Shown here piece by piece: positions 10,000 through 18,765 of a stretch of 64,000 bases of DNA. This DNA is from Paenibacillus alvei DSM 29. Its GTDB lineage: Bacteria > Bacillota > Bacilli > Paenibacillales > Paenibacillaceae. The notes beneath the pieces were generated by a model that was not told the DNA's origin, searched no databases, and was given only the letters and a program-made list of their open reading frames with translations. The first letter of the stretch is position 1; the number at the start of each line of letters is the position of its first letter. Made by a program: the position numbers and the translations under genes. The stretch spans positions 248,001-312,000 of the forward strand of contig NZ_AMBZ01000005.1 in the NCBI RefSeq assembly GCF_000293805.1, in the 5' to 3' direction.

Positions 10000-10026
10000 C
10001 AGAGTGTTGTCAGGTTCTCTTTTTTA
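9992..10026 (+). terminator. Rho-independent terminator
   Basis: The stem AACCTGACA/TGTCAGGTT with a T-run overlaps the last codons of the WYL regulator. Confidence 0.85.
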
Positions 10027-10061
10027 TAATGAAGCCATCAACGATACAGGAGTGATCATTC

Positions 10062-10826
10062 ATGAATCAAATGATATGCCAAAGCTGTGGAATGCCGATG
10101 GAGCAGGAGAATCAGTTCGGAACGAATAAGGAAAACAAGCTAGTTCGTGAATATTGTATTCACTGCTACAAGGATGGAGCATTCACAAATCCCGATATTA
10201 CACTTGAAGAGATGATCGACATCTGTGTGCCATTTATGGTGCTGGATGGAATGGAAGAATCGACTGCCCGTACGATGTTGCAGCAATTCCTGCCGGACTT
10301 GAAGCGCTGGAGCGTCGCGAACGGAGATGCAGCCGCTTCACTCCAACCAAACCGAATTGTAGAACTGGGTGCGATGAAACTTGCCGGGATTGCAACGCGT
10401 ACAACGAATGCCAATGAAATGAGCGGCAATGGCAAGCTGGGGCCGTTGTGGGGCCAGTTCTGGTCAGAGCAGATTGCCGTACGTATTCCCAATGTCAAAG
10501 AGCCTGGAACCATTTACGGCTGCTACAGCGACTATGAGAATGGGGCTATGGGCGAATATACGATGCTCATAGGTGCTTCCATTGATTTGAGCGCAGATGC
10601 CCCAGCAGGATTGGAAGTCGCGGAGGTGCCGGCTGCCAAATATGCCGTTTTCACGACAGAACGCGGCCCTGTTACCGAGGTTGTTGCCCGCGCTTGGCAG
10701 TCCATCTGGAAATGGTCGCTATCTTCAGGCGAAGAGCGAACCTTTACCGGAGATTTCGAGCGTTATGACGAGCGCAGCGCCAATCCGCAGAATGCACAGG
10801 TTGATATTTATATTGCAATAAAATAG
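10062..10826 (+). CDS. zinc-ribbon plus GyrI-like effector-binding protein
   Basis: A 254-residue protein. Residues 1-90 carry a zinc ribbon (CQSCGMP then CIHC) of the putative zinc-ribbon type with a helical extension. Residues about 100-254 resemble the AraC effector-binding/GyrI-like fold, with FWSEQ and YAVFTTERGP segments. Such proteins are thought to bind small cationic ligands; there is no DNA-binding domain. AGGAG at 10048-10052 fixes the ATG. The next gene begins 19 bases after the stop, so the two form an operon. Confidence 0.8.
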   Translation: MNQMICQSCGMPMEQENQFGTNKENKLVREYCIHCYKDGAFTNPDITLEEMIDICVPFMVLDGMEESTARTMLQQFLPDLKRWSVANGDAAASLQPNRIVELGAMKLAGIATRTTNANEMSGNGKLGPLWGQFWSEQIAVRIPNVKEPGTIYGCYSDYENGAMGEYTMLIGASIDLSADAPAGLEVAEVPAAKYAVFTTERGPVTEVVARAWQSIWKWSLSSGEERTFTGDFERYDERSANPQNAQVDIYIAIK

Positions 10827-10844
10827 AGAATGGAGGCTTCGAAT

Positions 10845-11393
10845 ATGATTGCGTTAGACGAACAAACCATTCTACGGTATAAACAATTTACAAAGTGGAC
10901 CGACACCTTGCGTCAAATTAATGAGAGTGTCTGGTCACAACCGATTGCGGAAGGTAAAGCAACTGTTGCTGAAGTTATTTCGCATCTTACGAACTGGGAT
11001 AAGCACTTGCTCTTCACCGTCATCCCTGCGATTCAGAACGGGGAAGGAATGCTCTTTCCTGATTTTGACCCATTTAATAAGCTTGCTTATGATTATGCCA
11101 ATTCTGGGGTATCTCAAAATCATCTGCTCGAAGAGTTCAAGCAAACGCGCCATCAGCTCGTTGAAGCACTGTTAGCTGATCCTGACATGGCTGCAAAGCA
11201 GGTTCCCGCAAATGGAGAAGCAACATGTCCATACACGGGCATCCCTTATTCTTTGCTGTACGTCATTCATGAATTTAACGCTCACGACAGCCATCATAAG
11301 AAACAAATTGAATCGGTATTGCAACACATGGAGCACTCCGACAAATTCATGCCGCGACAAACTCAATACCATAACAAAAACGCCCTTAGATAG
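10845..11393 (+). CDS. DinB-like/ClbS-type protein
   Basis: A 182-residue protein with the four-helix DinB-like layout: ISHLTNWDKH in the second helix and HEFNAHDSHHKKQIE near the end supply the histidines normally used for metal binding. Relatives include thiol transferases and colibactin self-protection proteins; its own role is unknown. GGAGG at 10832-10836 selects ATG 10845 over the ATG at 10830, which would overlap it. The terminator is embedded in the last codons. Confidence 0.75.
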   Translation: MIALDEQTILRYKQFTKWTDTLRQINESVWSQPIAEGKATVAEVISHLTNWDKHLLFTVIPAIQNGEGMLFPDFDPFNKLAYDYANSGVSQNHLLEEFKQTRHQLVEALLADPDMAAKQVPANGEATCPYTGIPYSLLYVIHEFNAHDSHHKKQIESVLQHMEHSDKFMPRQTQYHNKNALR

Positions 11394-11403
11394 GGCGTTT
11401 TTC
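11376..11403 (+). terminator. Rho-independent terminator
   Basis: AACGCCCT/AGGGCGTT with A-run and T-run, overlapping the end of the DinB-like gene. Confidence 0.85.
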
Positions 11404-11422
11404 GTTTGACTTAATAGCTGCT

Positions 11423-12522
11423 CTAGAATTGATTTGTGCTCGGCAAATAGGTTGGCATCTTCACTTGCTTGATTAGCAGCACGCCATCAAAGTGTCGTCT
11501 CAGCTCCAGCGGGAACGGCATCATCACCTGGTAAGAAGCAATCATCCGTTCGAACATCCACGAACCAGCCATGCCAAATTGCTAGCCATTGCCCGATCCC
11601 GCCATTCCATCATGGCCTGCGCTCCGCTGTAATCTCCTTGTTCCGTCAATTGATTGGACAGAATGCACAGCTCATTGAATTCCTGAATAACCCGGATGCG
11701 ATCCTGCAGTGCGCGTTTCATCAGCTTGACGATATGCGGCTCATCTGGAAATTCACGCTTTATTGCGTCTGCATTGTTCGCCACGGCTTGCAGCAGTTCT
11801 TCGTATACCTTAACTAACTCAGGCTTCGCCTTGCGGAACCCGTCCAGATCCTTACTCAGTCTCCACTTATGAACCTCCCGTTCCGCTTGCAGCGCTTTGT
11901 TCTTCAGCGACTTGCTTGGTATCCAATCCGCATGATTGAAGAGCGAGGACTGCATCTGGATATCGAAGCCCGCAAGCCGCAACGGAGATTCGCTTGCATG
12001 CGTTGCCTTCATATATTCGAACAGCGGCTTCGTCTCTTCTGTCCACCAGACGCCGAATATGGAACGCTTCATCGTCTGCTGAGCCGCACTCTTTTTCATT
12101 TCTCCTTGAGCTAGCGCAGCATCGCCCAATCCGCTCTCAAAGGCAACAATGTTGTATCCAAGCGTCTGATGCAAATATTGAATCATGCGCGTCTTGACCA
12201 AACTGAATTCAGCAACTCCATGCGAATTTTCGCCCAAATAGACAATTCGCTTGTCAGCCAGCAGCGGAATTAGCATATCTAGATCACTAAATTTACCTTG
12301 TTCGATCCATCCACCGCTCGAAGACCATTGTTCCGGTTGTATTTTGCTCATAGCATAAGCATGATCCACCGCCCAATGTTTCCACTCGGACAGTGCGACT
12401 TGATATGATCTTGCTATCCCCTCGGCTCCAACAACCGGCGTAAAAGCAGACGCAAGCATGATCAAGGAGAGCAGTGAGCAAAAAAAGCGATGTCTACCCC
12501 ATTTGCTTTCTTTTCTATTCAT
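11423..12522 (-). pseudogene. erythromycin esterase family protein, internally deleted
   Basis: The frame from 12522 encodes a signal peptide (about 1-32) and the N-terminal two thirds of an erythromycin esterase-like hydrolase, with YLGENSHG and FESG. It stops early at 11542 after RDRAMASNLAWL. The proper C-terminus is still present in another frame down to the TAG at 11423 (FDGVLLIKQV, MPTYLP). By comparison with the family's length, roughly 130 residues between NLAWL and MFERM are missing and the join is out of frame. The gene is therefore most likely inactive. Confidence 0.75.
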
Positions 12523-12658
12523 CTAACTACAGCCCCTTCTTAGCGCATCGTTTCTTTATTATCTTCATCATACGGATTCCGTTGCTAGCCTTTTTGACAA
12601 TTTGTGCTCTCTTTCAATTTTTTCGATACGATAACAGGTGAGTCCCTATCAGTTCCAT

Positions 12659-12703
12659 AAAAAAGACGACCCTCTAAGCAGCTAAGCTGCCTAAGGATCG
12701 CCT
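12659..12703 (-). terminator. Terminator of hflX
   Basis: On the minus strand an imperfect hairpin (GGCGATCCTTAGGCAGC against GCTGCTTAGAGGGTCGTC) is followed by six T, about 50 bases after the hflX stop. Confidence 0.7.
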
Positions 12704-12753
12704 CAGAGACACAATCGTTACTGTCTATTTCACTTGCAAAAAGAGATTGCCGC

Positions 12754-14028
12754 TTAAGACGGCTGCACATATTGTGCAAACTTCTGATAATCGCTCTGCT
12801 TGCATTCTAGAACCAGCTTCGTGCCCTGTTCTTCATATTCGGTCGCAAGCACATGCGCATGCTCGTTCAGGTAAGAAACATGCTGCCCTTCATGATACGG
12901 AATGAGCATTTCGCACTTTACGTAATTGCGGAATACCTGTCCTCGAATCGCTGCGATTAGCTCATCCAGCCCCTGCTTGCCCTTGGCTGAAATATATAAG
13001 GAATTGTCCTGTGATTCCGGGATTTCGCCCTCTTTCAAATCGATCTTGTTATAAGCATAAATCATCGGAATATCTTCTACACCGATTGCCTTCAGCGTCT
13101 CATTCGTAATGTGAATGTGCTGCTCGTACTCCGAATTGGAAAAGTCAACGACATGCACGAGCAGATCAGCTTCTCGCACTTCCTCCAGCGTAGAGCGGAA
13201 TGCCTTCACGAGATGATGCGGCAGCTTGCTGACAAAGCCAACGGTATCTGTAAGCAGAAACTCTTTGTTATCCTCCAGCTCAATGTTGCGGACGGACGTT
13301 TCCAGCGTTGCGAACAGCATATCCTTTTCGAACACGAATTTCTCCTGCGAACCTGTAAACTTCTCTACGAGCGCATTCATAACCGTCGATTTGCCCGCAT
13401 TCGTATAACCGACAAGCGAAACGACTGGAATTTCCGTCTTCTTCCGTTTCTTGCGCTGAATTTGACGATGCGCTACGAGCGCTTCCAGCTCTCTGCTCAT
13501 AGCCGTAATCCTTTCTTCGATCCGGCGGCGATCCAACTCAAGCTTTGTCTCCCCCGTCCCGCGGTTCTTCGTGCCGACACCGCCGCTTTGGCGGCCAAGC
13601 GATTCACGCAGGCCAACAAGGCGCGGCAGCATATATTGCAGCTCTGCCACCTCAACCTGAAGCTGTGCCTCGCGTGTCTTCGCACGCTGTCCGAAGATAT
13701 CCAGAATAAGCAGCGTGCGATCTACGACTTTGCAGTCCAGATCGGCTTCAAGATTGCGAAGCTGCGACGGAGACAGCTCATCATTGAAAATGACAAGATT
13801 GGCTTCATGCTGATTGAGCATCATCGTAATTTCCTGCAGCTTGCCTGTGCCAATATAATGCGATGTATGAAGGCGGCTCAAATTCTGCGTTACCCTGCCA
13901 ACGATTTGAATATCGCAGGCGCCAGCCAAGTTCGCCAATTCCTCCATCGAATAATCAAAGTCAGGCTGATGATTCATATTTACACCGACAAGCACGGCTT
14001 TTTGTAATTCAATGGTTAGTTGTTCCAT
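12754..14028 (-). CDS. hflX: GTPase HflX
   Basis: A 424-residue protein with the HflX layout: an N-terminal glycine-rich domain with HYIGTGKL, a helical linker, and a G domain with G1 GYTNAGKST (about 205), G3 DTVGF (about 262) and G4 YNKIDL (about 327). HflX binds the 50S subunit and splits stalled or heat-damaged ribosomes; related proteins confer macrolide/lincosamide tolerance. The ATG follows AGGAATG. The 5' leader contains a uORF and a terminator 67 bases before the start, which suggests ribosome-sensing attenuation. Confidence 0.95.
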   Translation of the reverse strand: MEQLTIELQKAVLVGVNMNHQPDFDYSMEELANLAGACDIQIVGRVTQNLSRLHTSHYIGTGKLQEITMMLNQHEANLVIFNDELSPSQLRNLEADLDCKVVDRTLLILDIFGQRAKTREAQLQVEVAELQYMLPRLVGLRESLGRQSGGVGTKNRGTGETKLELDRRRIEERITAMSRELEALVAHRQIQRKKRKKTEIPVVSLVGYTNAGKSTVMNALVEKFTGSQEKFVFEKDMLFATLETSVRNIELEDNKEFLLTDTVGFVSKLPHHLVKAFRSTLEEVREADLLVHVVDFSNSEYEQHIHITNETLKAIGVEDIPMIYAYNKIDLKEGEIPESQDNSLYISAKGKQGLDELIAAIRGQVFRNYVKCEMLIPYHEGQHVSYLNEHAHVLATEYEEQGTKLVLECKQSDYQKFAQYVQPS

Positions 14029-14094
14029 ATATTCATTCCTCCAAATGTTCTGTTCAGTTCAATTCGTTATCTCTTCCATACAGCCTGGTGCATC

Positions 14095-14120
14095 AAAAAA
14101 ACACAGGCCTCCCGCCTGTG
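14095..14120 (-). terminator. Terminator in the hflX leader (candidate attenuator)
   Basis: On the minus strand CACAGGC/GCCTGTG with a five-base loop is followed by seven T. It lies between the leader uORF and the hflX start, not after any gene on that strand, so it would have to be bypassed for hflX expression. A close copy sits after the TetR gene at 15345-15371. Confidence 0.75.
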
Positions 14121-14169
14121 CTCCGAGTAATCGTTCAATTGTTGGATCGCATCCTTGGTTGTCGGACAA

Positions 14170-14257
14170 CATCCAGCCAGCCTGATTGAGTGTCCCTATA
14201 ACAGAATGTTGGTATTCTGTCTTACAGGAACCGCGTTCCCATTCGAATCGCTGGATG
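14170..14257 (-). promoter_or_regulatory. hflX leader: alternative pairing segments
   Basis: On the minus strand CATCCAGC inside the uORF (14257-14250) is perfectly complementary to GCTGGATG (14177-14170). The adjoining CAGGC (14184-14180) can pair with GCCTG in the 3' arm of the terminator. An ACAGAAT/ATTCTGT hairpin (14220-14201) starts right after the uORF stop. Ribosome stalling on the uORF could free the second segment to pair with the terminator arm. The pairing scheme is read by eye and not energetically tested. Confidence 0.5.
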
Positions 14258-14311
14258 CGGCACTTCCCTAACCTGCTGCCATGCAGGTGCGACTGCGCAT
14301 CGACTGCGCAT
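14222..14311 (-). CDS. leader peptide (uORF) upstream of hflX
   Basis: A 29-residue reading frame ending in IRMGTRFL. GGAGGTG stands 5 bases before the ATG, an excellent ribosome site for so short a frame. An ACAGAAT hairpin follows the TAA by one base. It lies about 200 bases before hflX and upstream of the leader terminator. This is the layout of antibiotic-responsive attenuators that control ribosome-protection genes. The peptide itself is not recognised. Confidence 0.6.
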   Translation of the reverse strand: MRSRCAVAPAWQQVREVPHPAIRMGTRFL

Positions 14312-14758
14312 TTCTACACCTCCACACCTTTACACTTCGTAAGATACGCTTCCACTAGAGCCCGAAATCCAAAAACGGATCGACAAACAAGCGAAGACGC
14401 ACCATTACTCAAGCTGAAAGAGAAGCAGTTCTCCCCTTCATCAGCAGCAGACGGGCATTATGGGCACAACAAAAGAGGGCAGGCACGATCTCCTCCCTCT
14501 TCTGTCGCAAACCAATCCTATACGGTTCCGTAGCAACAAGGCAGACCAATCCCGATTACTCTGCACACAGGCAGAGCTTATGAGCACTATTCAGTTAGTG
14601 ACACATGCATTCAATCGGATTCTTCCGAAGCGGAAGTTGGTTGCCTTATTTACCACTGTGAACCCTCCGTTCTGTCAAAGTTATCCTCATCCTAACACAG
14701 CCAAAGTATTGAAGCAAGTAGTTATCTGCACAAATCTTATTCTCCTAGATGCATACAA
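14312..14758. other. non-coding stretch upstream of the hflX leader peptide
   Basis: No convincing gene. On the minus strand there is a TTGACA at 14678-14673, a possible 21-codon GTG frame beginning at about 14656 behind CGGAGGG, a CTCTGC/GCAGAG hairpin at about 14577-14561, and a hairpin AAGAGGG/CCCTCTT at about 14473-14502 with a weak T-run. These may belong to the same leader transcript; no good -10 box was found. Confidence 0.35.
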
Positions 14759-15217
14759 CTAACTAGAGCTAAGGACAAAGGCGTCGAAATCGATAAGAAA
14801 ATCGGATTTATTCTCGTAATACATGCTGTATGTACCCGGCGATAACGTAATGGACGGAGTGCTAAATGTTCCGTTGACATTAATCGGGACAAAGCTGCCG
14901 TTATTATTATTGTGCAGGATGAAGTGTGAGTAGATCGGTTTTCCATTGTTCGAGCTATCGGATGGGCTTTGGAACACGCGGAACGTAATCGTATATGTCG
15001 TATTAAGCGTGAAGGTTCCCTCTACCTTTCTCATCGTGCCTTCTTTATTAAGGTAACGATGCCAAAAACGATAAATTACATTGTCTGAAGCAGTCTGTTC
15101 CTGAGAAACCGATGGGGTCGATCCGTGAATTGCATCAGAACTCGTCTGCGCAAAAGCAGTCTGAGAAAGCATGGCAACGCACGAGATCGCAAGCAATAAA
15201 GCAAATGCTCTTTTCAA
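14759..15217 (-). CDS. small secreted protein of unknown function
   Basis: A protein of about 152 residues with a clear Sec signal peptide (MKRAFALLLAISCVAMLS, cleavage after AFA) and a Ser/Thr/Asn-rich, beta-predicted mature part. I do not recognise it. The start is uncertain: TTG 15217 sits well behind GTGGAG, while an in-frame GTG at 15232 overlaps that site and would add five residues. It is a single gene. Confidence 0.65.
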   Translation of the reverse strand: MKRAFALLLAISCVAMLSQTAFAQTSSDAIHGSTPSVSQEQTASDNVIYRFWHRYLNKEGTMRKVEGTFTLNTTYTITFRVFQSPSDSSNNGKPIYSHFILHNNNNGSFVPINVNGTFSTPSITLSPGTYSMYYENKSDFLIDFDAFVLSSS

Positions 15218-15344
15218 ATGTATCCACTCCACTTCAATTCAATTTTGTAACAATATAACAATATCGTTCTGTAATGGGAAATATTCCTGTAATACAATGA
15301 TTTACATTTCAGAAACGAATGTAAAAGTTTCTCAACTGGCTAAA

Positions 15345-15371
15345 AACAAAAACACAGGCCTCCTGCCTGTG
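15345..15371 (-). terminator. Terminator of the TetR gene
   Basis: CACAGGC/GCCTGTG followed by TTTTTG on the minus strand. About 35 bp, including GATTACTCGGAG on the 5' side, is shared with the hflX leader terminator. Confidence 0.75.
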
Positions 15372-15424
15372 CTCCGAGTAATCACTCAATGGTAAAGTAA
15401 GTAGTTATATATACAAAATAATCG

Positions 15425-16009
15425 TCAGCGCTCCGACGTGCCTACAACATTTCCATACATGACAATCGTTAGCACCATGTCGAAAATTTCGGAAAAACGG
15501 TAGCGGCTCTCAGCCAGATAATCGGTATCGGTCAACGATTCGATCGCTGCAAAGATAATATGTGCTACAACGCCTTGATCGATATTCTTCCGAAAATTGC
15601 CTTGCTCGGCACCATCCTCTAATACCTTCACCAAATGATTAATGATGACGTGCTTGCGCAAATTTTGAAATTTCTCATATAAAACAGGCACACTGTGCTG
15701 TATATCCTCGATCGCGGATCGCTCAATACCGTTTAGACGTTCTACCATCAAGGCCATAAAGATGCGCAGCTTCACTTCAGGCTCTTGCTTGCTTGCAAGC
15801 AGCTCATGAATGTCAGTCTCGATTTCTTGAAACAGCTTCTCGATCACAATTTCCAGCAAGTCGTATTTTGAATCGAAATAGCGGTAAAGCGTAGCCTTGC
15901 TCATGCCAATCCCCTGCACGAGATCGTCCACGGATAGATTGGAGTAACCGTGCCGAAAGAACTGGGATGAAGCATGGTGTAGCAGTCTCGCTTCCGTCTT
16001 TTTACTCAT
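15425..16009 (-). CDS. TetR family transcriptional regulator
   Basis: A 194-residue regulator with an N-terminal helix-turn-helix at about 25-45 (LSVDDLVQGIGMSKATLYRYF) and a helical ligand/dimer domain. It lies 54 bases after the HXXEE membrane gene on the same strand and is probably co-transcribed from the promoter near 16700, where a 7-bp inverted repeat could be its operator. The ligand is unknown. Confidence 0.85.
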   Translation of the reverse strand: MSKKTEARLLHHASSQFFRHGYSNLSVDDLVQGIGMSKATLYRYFDSKYDLLEIVIEKLFQEIETDIHELLASKQEPEVKLRIFMALMVERLNGIERSAIEDIQHSVPVLYEKFQNLRKHVIINHLVKVLEDGAEQGNFRKNIDQGVVAHIIFAAIESLTDTDYLAESRYRFSEIFDMVLTIVMYGNVVGTSER

Positions 16010-16063
16010 ATCAGGTATCCTCTTCCAGAAAGATAATATCTACTGCAATGAATTATGTACATT

Positions 16064-16687
16064 CTAAACAAGAGCGGCGATTAGAGCAATCGGTAGGAGA
16101 ACGGCATAAGGAATGATCAGGAGCAGGGTCACCTTCCCGTTCCCTGTCAATTTTCGAAGCAGCAGCGGTGCAAGAACCCAATACATTTGAGCCGTATACA
16201 AGCCGGGGAAATATTCGCCGAAATAAAGACTCCACGTCGTATGAGCAATCGCATTGCCGAGCGCACCATAGGCGGTAAAAAACAAAACGGGAATAAGAAG
16301 AACAGGCTTGCGCCGGATGAAAGCAAAGATAGCAGCAAGAGCGAAGCAGGAATAGGAGACCATGTTCAGCACAACAAAAAATTGCGCAGTATAAGGTTCG
16401 CCGCCATAGATGAGAGGAAAGCGAGTCGCAAATCCAGTAGAGAATTCTTCGGAAAAATGAATGAACTGCCAAGCTAAAACACCGAAGAAAAACGGCAGTA
16501 TTTGCAATGGTTCACTCGGTTCAATTTTCCTCCTATACAATGTAATAAAAATCGAGTACGCAAACACGATACCAAGGGCAAAGGTGACGATTAACTCATA
16601 CCCTGAGCTAAGATAACAAAAGAGCAAAAAGAGAAAAGCAGAAAGGAATGTAGCGATTACGACATCTTTTTTCTTAATCCATACCAT
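16064..16687 (-). CDS. HXXEE domain membrane protein
   Basis: A 207-residue protein with about six membrane helices. It carries the HFSEEF motif at about 77-82, fitting the H-x-x-E-E signature of the HXXEE family, and a later conserved His in the NAIAHTTW segment. The family is thought to be a membrane-embedded enzyme but its reaction is unknown. GGAGGGG precedes the ATG. It is the first gene of the unit with the TetR regulator. Confidence 0.8.
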   Translation of the reverse strand: MVWIKKKDVVIATFLSAFLFLLFCYLSSGYELIVTFALGIVFAYSIFITLYRRKIEPSEPLQILPFFFGVLAWQFIHFSEEFSTGFATRFPLIYGGEPYTAQFFVVLNMVSYSCFALAAIFAFIRRKPVLLIPVLFFTAYGALGNAIAHTTWSLYFGEYFPGLYTAQMYWVLAPLLLRKLTGNGKVTLLLIIPYAVLLPIALIAALV

Positions 16688-16705
16688 GCAAACCCCTCCC
16701 TTTTT

Positions 16706-16733
16706 TGAAACTTTTAATACTAATATAGTTTCA
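16706..16733. promoter_or_regulatory. inverted repeat, candidate TetR operator
   Basis: TGAAACT and AGTTTCA form perfect 7-bp arms around 14 bases, just before the HXXEE/TetR unit. Position and symmetry suit autorepression by the TetR protein. Confidence 0.5.
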
Positions 16734-16902
16734 TATTATCATTTTAGAACGCAAAAAATGAGCTGTCAATGCAGGGTGACAGTGTATGTTGTCATACAAT
16801 AGAAATGATTACAAATCTATTCTGTATTCCGCATTAGATTTTATCTACAATAGAGTTATTCATAAAATAAAATCAACTAATTCAACTTACAAGGAGTCGT
16901 AC

Positions 16903-18620
16903 ATGAAAATTTTTTTAAAATATGGAATTGTTTTTCTATCACTATTAATTATTTTTATTTTTATTTTCTTCAACCAACAACTAGCCTTGGCTGAAGAAGT
17001 AAAATACAAATATGATTCGTCCGGGAGAGTAAAGCTGGTTAAACAAGAAGATAAACAGTACGAGTATGATTACGACGCTAATGGAAATTTGTTAAAAAAA
17101 CAAAACAAACAGCAGTTAATTTGTTGGAAAATGGAGGCTTTGAGTATTACTCAGGTAGCTATGGACTAGCAGATGGTTGGGGAAACTATGAACAAGACGG
17201 AGTTATCGGAACTTACGCAATTGAAGAGAACAAAGTAATGGCCGGCAAGCGTGCTCAAAGGATGGATGCCTACTCATTAAACGGCAATGGCATGAGCCTC
17301 ATGCAGACGGTAGCCGTCGAGCAAGGCAAAAATTACATTCTTCATAGCCATATTAAAGTCGAAAAGATCTCCAATGCTAAAGTGAATCTAACTCTTGGGT
17401 TTTACGATGCAAATGGTAAAGTTGTAGGGTGGCCCGCTAGCGGCAGTATTAATGAAGATACGAAAGGTGAGTTCTTCGTTCTGTCTACAAACGGAGTCGT
17501 TCCCCAGGGGGCCGTCAGAGCTGCCGTTCAAGTTAACATCATTGGATCGAATGGCAAGGGTACCGCTTCGGTCGTTGTGGACGGCATGCATTTGACTTAT
17601 TCAACTGAACCTAATCTCTTGGCCAATAGCGGGTTTGAGAGTTACACAGGTTCAACTGGATTGGCAGATGGCTGGTGGAATTTTGCAGAAGGCGGAGTTA
17701 TCGGAACCTACGGGATTGAGGAAAACAAAGTAATGGCCGGCAAGCGTGCTCAAAAAATGGACGCCTCCTCTTTAAACGGCAAAAGCATGAGCCTCATGCA
17801 GACGGTAGCTGTCGAGCAAGGCAAAAATTACGTTCTTCATAGCCATATTAATGTCGAAAAGATTTCCAATGCTAAAGTGAATCTAACTCTTGGGTTTTAC
17901 GATGCCAATGGTAAAGTCGTTGGGTGGCCCGCTAGTGGCAGTATTAATGAAGATACGAAAGGTGAGTACTTCGTTCTGTCTACGAACGGAGTCGTTCCTC
18001 AGGGAGCCGTCAGAGCTGCCGTTCAAGTTAACATCATTGGATCGAATGGCAAAGGAACCGCTTCGATCGTTGTCGATGGCATGCATTTGACTTATTCAAC
18101 TGAACCTAATCTCTTGGCCAATAGTGGGTTTGAGAGCTACACAGGTTCAACTGGATTGGCAGATGGCTGGTGGAATTTTGCGGAAGACGGAGTTATCGGA
18201 ACCTACGGGATTGAGGAAAACAAAATAATGGCCGGCAAGCGTGCTCAAAAAATGGACGCCTCCTCTTTAAACGGCAATGGCATGAGCCTCATGCAGACGG
18301 TAGCTGTCGAGCAAGGCAAAAATTACGTTCTTCATAGCCATATTAATGTCGAAAAGATTTCCAATGCTAAAGTGAATCTAACTCTTGGGTTTTACGATGC
18401 CAATGGCAAAGTCGTTGGGTGGCCCGCTAGCGGCAGTATTAACGATGATACGAAAGGTGAGTTCTTCGCTCTGTCTACGAACGGAGTCGTTCCCCAGGGG
18501 GCCGTTAGAGCTGCCGTTCAAGTTAACATCATTGGCGTGAATGGCAAAGGTACCGCTTCGGTAATTATAGATGATATGAACCTAAACTATGCAGAGGGAA
18601 CATTCTTATTAAAGAACTAA
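16903..18620 (+). pseudogene. secreted YD hairpin plus three CBM-like repeats, frameshifted
   Basis: AAGGAG precedes ATG 16903. The first frame gives a signal peptide (about 1-32) and one Rhs-style YD pair ending NGNLLKK, then stops at 17169. A second frame, open to 18620, encodes three near-identical repeats of about 155 residues starting NSGFE/NGGFE, like CBM_4_9-type carbohydrate-binding modules. The frames join if one base is gained, or a -1 slip occurs, at the seven A of 17094-17100. The homologue at 31968-33668 has the same order in one frame. Type A of the lectin-YD family. Confidence 0.7.
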
Positions 18621-18641
18621 CAATTCGCTTCGAGACACGAT

Positions 18642-18690
18642 ACAGAGAAGAAGAATCCTCTTTCTAATGATCAGCCTTCTCTGTATTCCA
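18642..18690. terminator. Hairpin between convergent genes
   Basis: TACAGAGAAG and CTTCTCTGTA form the stem of a long hairpin after the plus-strand gene. Confidence 0.5.
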
Positions 18691-18765
18691 ATATTACCTA
18701 TACTCACTAGGATGATGACTACTGCTCCTTATGAAAATACATAGACATCGGATGTTAAATCAATA

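Noticed and set aside
13111..14007. 298-residue plus-strand frame across hflX
   Set aside because: It is antisense to a clear, complete hflX gene and has no recognisable domain or ribosome site.
14186..14533. 115-residue plus-strand frame upstream of hflX
   Set aside because: Composition is unlike a protein, there is no ribosome site, and the opposite strand shows an organised leader with uORF and terminator.
14401..14760. RNase P, 6S or SRP RNA in the 14.3-14.7 kb gap
   Set aside because: None of the conserved core sequences of these RNAs could be found on either strand.
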